Positions 22,420 through 27,531 of a DNA stretch of 27,531 nucleotides are shown here, piece after piece. Position 1 is the stretch's first letter. Each line of letters begins with the position of its first letter. The stretch comes from Aquificota bacterium (GTDB lineage Bacteria > Thermosulfidibacterota > Thermosulfidibacteria > Thermosulfidibacterales > B14-G1), in contig WFSL01000041.1 of NCBI GenBank assembly GCA_015486015.1, positions 1 to 27,531 on the forward strand. Direction: 5' to 3'. Below the pieces are notes generated by a model, which ran no database searches, was not told the DNA's origin, and saw only the letters and a list, made by a program, of their open reading frames with translations. A program made the translations under genes and the position numbers.

Positions 22420-24507
22420 TTATCCCTGTACCTCTATGCTGTCCAGCAACCTATAAGCATCAGGCGAGGCTTCCTCTAAGGCCTTCCCTTCCACCACCAT
22501 CTCCTCCCCATAAGCCTCCAGTTCCTCTGGGGTGTGGGGATAAGGGCAGAAGGCATGCTCTCCAGATATGTAGCCGTGGACAGGGCATACAGAGAAGGTA
22601 GGTGTAATGCTGAAGTAGGGGATCCTGTAATTGGAGACCACTGCCTTCACCAGATCCCTAATTACCCAGGGATCGAATACCGCCTCACCCAGGAAGAGAT
22701 GGACCACCGTTCCCCCAGTGAAGAGCACCTGGAGCTCGTCTTGATGCTCCAGTATCTCCCATAGGTCCCCAGAATAGTCTACTGGCAGATGTACAGAGTT
22801 TGTATAATAGGGGTGTTCCCTCCCCTTGGTAATTATACCGGGGAACTTCTCGACATCCTTTTTGGCCAGTCTGTAAGAGGCACCCTCCGCAGGGGTGGCT
22901 TCCAGGTTATAAAGGTTACCCGTCTCTTCTTGAAACTCTGCAAGCCTTTCCCTCATAAATTCTAAGACCCTTATGGCCCACTCCTTGGCCTCAGGTTCGT
23001 AGATGGGCAACCCCAGAAAGTTCAAGCAGGCCTCGTTCATTCCAATGAGCCCAATGGTGGCGAAGTGGTTGTGCCAGTACTTGCCCGTGCAATCCTTTAC
23101 CTCTGATAGATAGACCTTGGAGTAAGGATAGAGCCCCTTCTCGGTGTAGTCCTCAATCACCTTGCGTTTGATCTCCAATGAGACCTTGGCCAGCTCCATG
23201 AAGCGCCCAAGCCTCTCAAAAAAATCCCTTTCATTTCTCGAGAGGTAGGCTATCCTTGGGAGGTTAAGGGTGACTACCCCTATGGAACCTGTAAGTGGGG
23301 AGGCCCCAAATAGGCCCCCACCCCTTCTCTTCAACTCCCTGTTGTCCAACCTTAGTCTGCAGCACATGGACCGTGCATCCTCTGGCTCCATCTCAGCATT
23401 CACAAAATTGGCAAAATAAGGGATCCCATACTTACCTGTCATCTCCCATAGGGGCTTCATCTCTTCCTGATCCCAGGGGAAGTCCCTCGTGATGTTATAA
23501 GTAGGGATAGGGAAGGTGAATACCCTCCCCCTGGCGTCGCCTTCTATCATGAGTTCTGCAAAGGCCCTGTTGATCATATCCATCTCTTTCTGGAACTCCC
23601 CATAGGTGACCTCCTGCTCCTGCCCACCCCAAATCACCTTCCTATCTCTATAGGTGGATGGTGGTATCAGGTCCATAGTGATGTTGGTGAATGGGGTCTG
23701 AAAGCCCACCCTGGTGGGCACATTGAGGTTGAAGAGGAACTCCTGAAGGCACTGCTTCACCCCATAAAAATCCAGACCATCGAATCTGACAAACGGGGCT
23801 AAGAGGGTGTCAAAATTGCTGAAGGCCTGGGCACCGGCAGCCTCCCCTTGGAGGGTATAGAAGAAGTTCACAATCTGCCCCAAGGCTGTCCTCAAGTGGC
23901 GTGCCGGCCTGGCCTCGATCTTCCCTCGCACCCCTCCAAATCCCCTTCTCAGAAGCCCTTCCAGGTCCCAGCCCACACAGTAGGCTGCCAGTATGCCCAA
24001 GTCATGGATGTGAAAGTCACCCTCCTCATGGGCCTGCCTGACATCCGAGGGATAGAGGTGGTTTAGCCAATAGCGGGCTACAACAGAGGAGGCAATGTGA
24101 AAGTTGAGCCCCTGGAGGGAGTAGTTCATGTTGGAATTCTCCCTGACCCGCCAGTCTTCCTTGTCCAGGTAATGCTCCACCAGAGACATACCGTCCACCA
24201 GGGCCTTCTGTAGGTCCCTGGCCACCCTTCTCTGCTCCCGGTAGAGTATGTATGCCTTGGCTACTTGGGCATGTCCCCGTTCTATGAGTACCTTCTCTAC
24301 CAGATCCTGGATCTCCTCTACATGTGGAATAGAACCCTTCTTGAAAAACCGCTCATACAGGATGAGGGAGACCTCGTTGGCCAGTTCCTCTGCCACTGCC
24401 CTGTCCTTTCCCCCCACAGCCTTGGCAGCCTTAAAGATGGCATTGGCTATCCTCTCTTTGGTGAAGGGGACTATCTTCCCATCCCTTTTTCTAACAAGAT
24501 ACTCCAT
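22420..24507 (-). CDS. nrdD: Class III anaerobic ribonucleoside-triphosphate reductase, large part without glycyl-radical motif
   Basis: A 695-residue catalytic protein that reduces ribonucleotides to deoxyribonucleotides without oxygen. An N-terminal ATP cone (about 1-90) opens MEYLVRKRDGKIVPFTKERI. The core has the family stretches DFHIHDLGILAAYCVGWDLE, SMCCRLRLDNREL (active-site Cys), GGGLFGASPLTGSIGVVTLN and, near the end, FSITPTFSVCPVHGYISGEH. Normal family members then have CPxCG and the RVxGYxRP radical motif. Here the sequence reads CPYPHTPEELEAYGEE and ends about 40 residues later with no radical Gly, which is supplied by the next ORF. I start at ATG 24507: AGGGGGTGG precedes it, and the promoter -10 lies at 24549-24554, which excludes the frame's first ATG at 24558. 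Confidence 0.92.
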   Translation of the reverse strand: MEYLVRKRDGKIVPFTKERIANAIFKAAKAVGGKDRAVAEELANEVSLILYERFFKKGSIPHVEEIQDLVEKVLIERGHAQVAKAYILYREQRRVARDLQKALVDGMSLVEHYLDKEDWRVRENSNMNYSLQGLNFHIASSVVARYWLNHLYPSDVRQAHEEGDFHIHDLGILAAYCVGWDLEGLLRRGFGGVRGKIEARPARHLRTALGQIVNFFYTLQGEAAGAQAFSNFDTLLAPFVRFDGLDFYGVKQCLQEFLFNLNVPTRVGFQTPFTNITMDLIPPSTYRDRKVIWGGQEQEVTYGEFQKEMDMINRAFAELMIEGDARGRVFTFPIPTYNITRDFPWDQEEMKPLWEMTGKYGIPYFANFVNAEMEPEDARSMCCRLRLDNRELKRRGGGLFGASPLTGSIGVVTLNLPRIAYLSRNERDFFERLGRFMELAKVSLEIKRKVIEDYTEKGLYPYSKVYLSEVKDCTGKYWHNHFATIGLIGMNEACLNFLGLPIYEPEAKEWAIRVLEFMRERLAEFQEETGNLYNLEATPAEGASYRLAKKDVEKFPGIITKGREHPYYTNSVHLPVDYSGDLWEILEHQDELQVLFTGGTVVHLFLGEAVFDPWVIRDLVKAVVSNYRIPYFSITPTFSVCPVHGYISGEHAFCPYPHTPEELEAYGEEMVVEGKALEEASPDAYRLLDSIEVQG

Positions 24508-24548
24508 AAGCCACCCCCTGAGCTGGGAACCCATGAACGCTATACGAA

Positions 24549-24577
24549 AGCATAGCATGAGAAATCTGGGAGGTCAA
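24549..24577 (-). promoter_or_regulatory. Candidate nrdD promoter
   Basis: On the - strand: TTGACC (24577-24572), a 17-base spacer, then TATGCT (24554-24549). Transcription would begin near 24542, about 35 bases before the nrdD ATG. One NrdR-like box touches the -35 hexamer, the geometry expected for repression. Confidence 0.6.
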
Positions 24578-24592
24578 TACTATATATTGTGC
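24577..24592. promoter_or_regulatory. NrdR box 1 (proximal)
   Basis: ATACTATATATTGTGC matches the known NrdR-box consensus acaCwATATaTwGtgt at about 14 of 16 positions (consensus from memory). NrdR is the nucleotide-sensing repressor of ribonucleotide reductase genes in many bacteria. The site adjoins the -35 hexamer of the nrdD promoter. Confidence 0.7.
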
Positions 24593-24607
24593 TTTTTTGA
24601 AAAAAAT

Positions 24608-24623
24608 ATACAATATATTGAAA
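24608..24623. promoter_or_regulatory. NrdR box 2 (distal)
   Basis: ATACAATATATTGAAA keeps the core CAATATATTG and matches the NrdR consensus at about 12 of 16 positions. It lies exactly 31 bp from box 1, three helical turns. NrdR boxes are known to occur as tandem pairs at this kind of spacing. Confidence 0.65.
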
Positions 24624-24653
24624 GTTGAGGTCCTTCACGGAGGAACACTGGCC

Positions 24654-25658
24654 TCAATCCCAAGCGTCGCCTGCCTCACGATCTACAAGAGACTCCAGTT
24701 GCTCCACTATGAACTGGGCCCCATCAAGTCGATAGAGAGAAGGTAGCGAGCCATAGGCCTCAGGGGCCTTGTTCAAGAGCGCAGAAAGCTCCTCCCTTGA
24801 TGGCGCATCTCCCCATTGGAATGCCAAGCCCACACCCAGAGACTCCACCTCCTTGGCCATGCTGCAAAGGGGTTCCCAGTGCTTATGATATACAATACAG
24901 GGGGTTTGACCCCTTAGGGCCAGGGTCAATGGGGCGTAATAGGCCTCCACTATTGCCACCTGGGCTGCCTGCAGCCCCTCCCTCCCCTCTAACCAGGATA
25001 GGGGCATTTGCAGCTCCTTTAACCAGCCCCTACACATCCTCAGGGATGGGGTCAGATATACGGGAAGTCCCTCCCTCATAGCCTGAAGCCTCATGGCCCT
25101 CACCCCTTCACCATCCAGGGTACCTCCCACCAAGGGCACTTCTTGAACCAGGGGGAAGATCCCCTGTCCCCACGAAAGGGGAGGAACATAGGCTACCTGG
25201 GCGTATTCGTAAGCCAAGCCCACCTCATCTAAGGCAGCGGAGAGCGGTATAAACTGGGAGAGATACGCAAACCAGTTAAAGGACCCTAAGAACCAGCCAG
25301 GAATACCAAGCTTATGTGCCAGCACTAAGGGTTGAGGGGCCATATCATCAAGTATAACCGTCGGTCGAAACTCCCTTGCCACCCTCTCCTCCCCCTCAAT
25401 CCAGGGTCCCCATCCCTTAACCCACTCCTCTACCCATTCCCTCAACCTGTTCTCATCCTGGGAAGAGGGTGGCTCTGGAAGAGGTGTCCTCTCCAAGCAC
25501 AGGGCAGGGGTCTCATCCCACCCAGGCAAAGGGGAGGGGCCCCTCACCATTACTTCCCAGCCCCATGTCCACCTAAGGAGGATTCTTACAAGGGACTCTG
25601 CACGCAGGATGCTCCCACTGATGGGAGACGCTGAAAGATACATAAGCAATCTGGGCAT
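24654..25658 (-). CDS. GT28/MurG-like glycosyltransferase (GT-B)
   Basis: A 334-residue protein with the outline of a two-domain GT-B glycosyltransferase. The N-terminal half opens with strand and loop LLMYLSASPISGSILRAESL, in the place of the usual GHxxR-type acceptor loop. It continues with PTVILDDMAPQPLVLAHKLG and IPGWFLGSFNWFAYLS, typical of GT28/MGT-like enzymes, where a deposited nucleotide-sugar acceptor is approached. The C-terminal half (about 200-334) has VAIVEAYYAPLTLALRGQTP in place of the donor-binding loop. No exact family or sugar is recognised, and UDP-GlcNAc epimerase-like or lipid glycosyltransferase roles are possible. ATG 25658 has AGGGGAG upstream. It lies 12 bases after the ferredoxin gene, so it is the last gene of the Mrp operon. 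Confidence 0.6.
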   Translation of the reverse strand: MPRLLMYLSASPISGSILRAESLVRILLRWTWGWEVMVRGPSPLPGWDETPALCLERTPLPEPPSSQDENRLREWVEEWVKGWGPWIEGEERVAREFRPTVILDDMAPQPLVLAHKLGIPGWFLGSFNWFAYLSQFIPLSAALDEVGLAYEYAQVAYVPPLSWGQGIFPLVQEVPLVGGTLDGEGVRAMRLQAMREGLPVYLTPSLRMCRGWLKELQMPLSWLEGREGLQAAQVAIVEAYYAPLTLALRGQTPCIVYHKHWEPLCSMAKEVESLGVGLAFQWGDAPSREELSALLNKAPEAYGSLPSLYRLDGAQFIVEQLESLVDREAGDAWD

Positions 25659-25670
25659 AAAGTACTCCCC

Positions 25671-25976
25671 TTACCACATTTGCCATCTGCCTCTGCCTCT
25701 CCATCTGCCCCTGCCCCTCCCGCGGCCCATGCCCCTGCCAGGCCACCAGAAAGGGGAGGGCCTTACAAAACCAGCACCTCTCGCCCAGGGCACAGTTTCG
25801 AGAGAGATGGCCCCTACGGGGCACACCTGGGAACAAGCACCACAGCCTTGACACAGAGTGGGATCAATAAAGGCCTTCTTTTCCTTACCTTCCCCCTGAA
25901 GCCTTATAGCCCCAAAGTTACAGACCTGCGTGCACCTTCCACATCCTATGCACTTTTCTTGGTCTACGCGGTACAT
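25671..25976 (-). CDS. 2[4Fe-4S] ferredoxin with an Arg/Gly-rich C-terminal tail
   Basis: A 101-residue bacterial-type ferredoxin. Two cluster motifs are complete: C9, C12, C15, C19 (CIGCGRCTQVC) and C42, C45, C48, C52 (CQGCGACSQVCP). It would carry electrons at low potential in the cytoplasm. After residue 60 the usual ferredoxin ends, but here about 40 residues follow, finishing in a run of RG/RW repeats (GRGMGRGRGRGRWRGRGRWQ). The DNA for it is a hexamer-type repeat. Gly/Arg-rich tails with MGRG motifs are seen in small proteins near Mrp-type clusters in anaerobes; the purpose here is unknown. The gene follows DUF1847 by 12 bases and belongs with mrp. Confidence 0.88.
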   Translation of the reverse strand: MYRVDQEKCIGCGRCTQVCNFGAIRLQGEGKEKKAFIDPTLCQGCGACSQVCPVGAISLETVPWARGAGFVRPSPFWWPGRGMGRGRGRGRWRGRGRWQMW

Positions 25977-25988
25977 GGCTATCCCTCC

Positions 25989-26570
25989 TCAGATCCCGAA
26001 CTTGTTTCTATGATAGTAGCCCGAGTAGAGGGCGCCTGCTGGATTGTGGGCCATAACCCGATCCTTCACCACCACTGTGGTCACAGGGGCCTGGGAGTAT
26101 TTGGTGAACAGGATGTCATGGCCTATGCACAGACCCACAATAAGGTTGAGCTCTGTTCCCGCCTCATTCAGGGCCCGTGCCTGGCCCATAGAGTTACAAA
26201 TAGCCTCATACCGTCCTTCTTTGATATGCTTGAACCCCAGCTCCGACTTCTCTATACCACCCATCTTGCAGCATACGGAAGTCACCTTGAAACCCTCCTT
26301 CTCCAAAATACGCTGGAGGGTCTCTGCCTCTCTGCCCATGCCCACGCAGAAGGCAATGCCCAGGTGACTGTATCCCATGCGCCGAGCGAACTCTATCACC
26401 TCCTCCACCCGGCACCACTTCATGTAGCCATCGCTCTCTATAGAGGTGGCTACCCGGGAGATACGGGTATCCTGGGGGTTCTCCCGGTAGGCCTCCAGGT
26501 CCTCGATCTTCCTGCCAAAGCAGTCCTTCCCCTGATAACAGGCCTTATCCTGACAATAAGCGCACTTCAT
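25989..26570 (-). CDS. DUF1847 family Cys-rich protein
   Basis: A 193-residue protein of DUF1847, a family found in anaerobes, with many conserved Cys that suggest metal or Fe-S binding. It opens [20 protein letters not shown]. The central region has [19 protein letters not shown] and [10 protein letters not shown]. The signature [20 protein letters not shown] is followed by [20 protein letters not shown] near the C terminus. No enzymatic function is established. ATG 26570 has GAGGGAG upstream. It sits between mrp and the ferredoxin on one strand with gaps of 17 and 12 bases, so a role in Fe-S assembly or metal handling is plausible (inference). Confidence 0.9.
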   Translation of the reverse strand: MKCAYCQDKACYQGKDCFGRKIEDLEAYRENPQDTRISRVATSIESDGYMKWCRVEEVIEFARRMGYSHLGIAFCVGMGREAETLQRILEKEGFKVTSVCCKMGGIEKSELGFKHIKEGRYEAICNSMGQARALNEAGTELNLIVGLCIGHDILFTKYSQAPVTTVVVKDRVMAHNPAGALYSGYYHRNKFGI

Positions 26571-26587
26571 CCTTAGCTCCCTCAGCC

Positions 26588-27442
26588 TTAATCCCTCATT
26601 CTCTCTACAATCTTCTCCACCACTTCCCTGAAGGCCTCAGCAGCCTGGCTCTTCGGGGCCTCCTCCAATAAAGGTTTCCCTTCATCCCCCATCTCGACCA
26701 GATGCGGGTCTACGGGTATCCTCCCCAAAAAGGGCACATCAAGCTCCCGAGCCGCCCTCTCTCCACCGCCCCTCTTAAACAGATCAATCTCCTTCCCGCA
26801 GTAGGGACAGACAAAGCCACTCATATTCTCAATGATTCCAATCACAGGAACACCCACCTTCTTGCTGAAGTTCACGCTCTTCCTGGCATCCAAAAGGGCC
26901 ACATCCTGAGGGGTGGTAACCACAATGGCCCCATCCATCTTCTTGATGAGTTGGGCGATGGATAAGGGTTCATCCCCAGTACCTGGGGGCAAGTCTACAA
27001 TGAGGAAGTCCAACTCGCCCCAATTTACCTCGCTCAAGAACTGGCGGAGGGCACCCATCTTCAAGGGCCCCCTCCAAATAACGGGGGTGTCGGGATTCTG
27101 CAGAAGAAAGCTCATAGAGACCACCTTAAGCCCTGGTCCCACCTCTAAGGGCTCAATCCCTTCGGGGCTCGCGGCCAGTCTTTTTCCTTCTACACCCAGC
27201 ATAAGGGGAATATCAGGGCCGTGGATGTCGGCATCAAGTAGTCCTACCTTATAGCCCTTTTGCGCCAATGCCCAAGCCAGATTAGCAGACACGGTAGACT
27301 TTCCCACGCCCCCCTTGCCGCTCATCACCATGATCCGATGCCCGATCTTGGCGAGGCGAAGCCTCATAAGTTCCTCTTGACGTCTGATCTCCTCTTCACG
27401 CTTACGCCGCTCATCAGTGGCATGCACCGAAGCCTCACTCAT
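26588..27442 (-). CDS. Mrp/NBP35-family Fe-S carrier ATPase (ApbC-like)
   Basis: A 284-residue P-loop protein that binds and transfers Fe-S clusters to target proteins. The deviant Walker [21 protein letters not shown] has GKGGVGKS at 42-49. It is followed by [16 protein letters not shown], then [15 protein letters not shown] (Walker B region) and [18 protein letters not shown] at about 211-214 is the Cys pair that bridges a cluster in the dimer. I start at ATG 27442 ([14 protein letters not shown]) with GGAGGAGGGA upstream; the frame runs further to 27472 and beyond as a Gly-rich stretch without support. It leads the operon mrp-DUF1847-ferredoxin-glycosyltransferase, at least within this window. 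Confidence 0.93.
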   Translation of the reverse strand: MSEASVHATDERRKREEEIRRQEELMRLRLAKIGHRIMVMSGKGGVGKSTVSANLAWALAQKGYKVGLLDADIHGPDIPLMLGVEGKRLAASPEGIEPLEVGPGLKVVSMSFLLQNPDTPVIWRGPLKMGALRQFLSEVNWGELDFLIVDLPPGTGDEPLSIAQLIKKMDGAIVVTTPQDVALLDARKSVNFSKKVGVPVIGIIENMSGFVCPYCGKEIDLFKRGGGERAARELDVPFLGRIPVDPHLVEMGDEGKPLLEEAPKSQAAEAFREVVEKIVERMRD

Positions 27443-27444
27443 CA

Positions 27445-27516
27445 CTATCCCTCCTCCAACACCTTCTCCCAAAGTCTCCTTATCAGCAGCCCCACCTCCC
27501 CATCCCCCTCCACAGG
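27445..27516 (-). CDS. Possible C-terminal end of a gene upstream of mrp (partial)
   Basis: After removal of the adapter, one frame runs to a TAG at 27447-27445 and would end [14 protein letters not shown], a protein-like, helical end. It stops two bases before the mrp ATG, and the GGAGGAGGGA of mrp would lie inside it, as expected for an operon. Only 23 residues are visible, so nothing can be said about function. The mrp frame itself is also open here, so the call is uncertain. Confidence 0.3.
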   Translation of the reverse strand, partial: PVEGDGEVGLLIRRLWEKVLEEG

Positions 27517-27518
27517 GG

Positions 27519-27531
27519 CTGTCTCTTATAC
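27519..27531. other. Tn5/Nextera mosaic-end adapter remnant at the contig end
   Basis: CTGTCTCTTATAC at the last 13 bases equals the first 13 bases of the Tn5 mosaic-end sequence used in tagmentation libraries. It is almost certainly untrimmed adapter, not biological sequence, and marks the window's right edge as an assembly end. Confidence 0.9.

Noticed and set aside
22233-22420. Simple frameshift or assembly error as the reason for the split nrdD
   Set aside because: The second ORF has its own strong ribosome site and ATG, and about 40 non-homologous residues precede the stop of the large gene, so one missing base would not restore a normal protein. Read mapping should still confirm it.
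21792-22601. 269-codon + strand frame across nrdG and the glycyl-radical ORF
   Set aside because: Antisense to recognised genes; Pro/Ser-rich with no family features.
25680-26576. 298-codon + strand frame across the ferredoxin and DUF1847 genes
   Set aside because: It is antisense to two clearly recognised genes and its product is low complexity at the start; a shadow frame.
1-27531. CRISPR array, rRNA genes or insertion sequences
   Set aside because: I saw no regularly spaced repeat-spacer units, no rRNA-like stretches and no transposase. The regular motifs at 1439-1637 are too short and too symmetric for CRISPR.

Overview
The window (27,531 bases) looks like a whole or nearly whole metagenomic contig from an anaerobic, probably thermophilic bacterium. 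The signs are a class III (oxygen-sensitive) ribonucleotide reductase, a UbiE/UbiD pair that fits menaquinone biosynthesis, a Mrp/DUF1847/ferredoxin Fe-S cluster, heavy use of AGG/AGA and ATA codons, and trehalose genes of the TreT type. I cannot name the phylum; the short GNAT acetylglutamate synthase, DUF502, SatP and Mrp genes would suit a Desulfobacterota- or Thermodesulfobacteria-like lineage. The last 13 bases match the Tn5/Nextera mosaic-end adapter, so the right edge is an assembly end.

Region 1 (1-4428) is the right part of an integrated genetic element. It holds a replication-type AAA+ ATPase cut by the left edge, two small Cys-rich or acidic proteins, an orphan PDZ fragment, a DUF4258-like/antitoxin-like overlapping pair and a long gene-poor stretch. 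It ends in a 47-base 3' fragment of tRNA-Thr(CGT), the expected attR scar of integration into a tRNA gene. Inside the ATPase gene is a roughly 200-bp array of twelve CGTCA/TGACG motifs with almost perfect overall dyad symmetry.

Region 2 (4438-9518, + strand) is a tightly coupled run: ubiE/menG, ubiD, an NSS-family sodium symporter and a phosphoglucomutase/phosphomannomutase. ubiE starts 10 bases after the tRNA scar, so the element has separated it from its original upstream DNA. Region 3 (9540-11266, - strand) has a membrane-anchored OB-fold-like protein, a polytopic membrane protein and an acetate transporter (SatP). Region 4 (11582-15736) has a divergent arginine block (short GNAT acetylglutamate synthase; argF-argG), then a DUF502 membrane protein and an RluB/RsuA pseudouridine synthase.

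Region 5 (15693-20940) has a secreted PLD nuclease overlapping a second membrane-anchored OB-fold-like gene (- strand). Divergent from these is a trehalose operon: a fused trehalose-6-P synthase/phosphatase, a duplicated-domain DUF5752 protein and a TreT-type trehalose synthase. A zinc-ribbon Nudix hydrolase follows. Region 6 (21503-24507, - strand) is the anaerobic ribonucleotide reductase operon. The NrdD large protein ends before the glycyl-radical segment, and that segment is encoded by a separate 58-codon ORF with its own Shine-Dalgarno sequence, absent from a routine ORF scan. NrdG follows. Two NrdR-box-like sites exactly 31 bp apart sit beside a good promoter. Region 7 (24654-27518, - strand) holds Mrp/NBP35, DUF1847, a 2[4Fe-4S] ferredoxin with an Arg/Gly-rich tail and a GT28-like glycosyltransferase.

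The most noteworthy observations are the split class III RNR with a stand-alone glycyl-radical peptide, the dyad CGTCA array, and the tRNA-Thr attachment scar that leaves ubiE dependent on element DNA.
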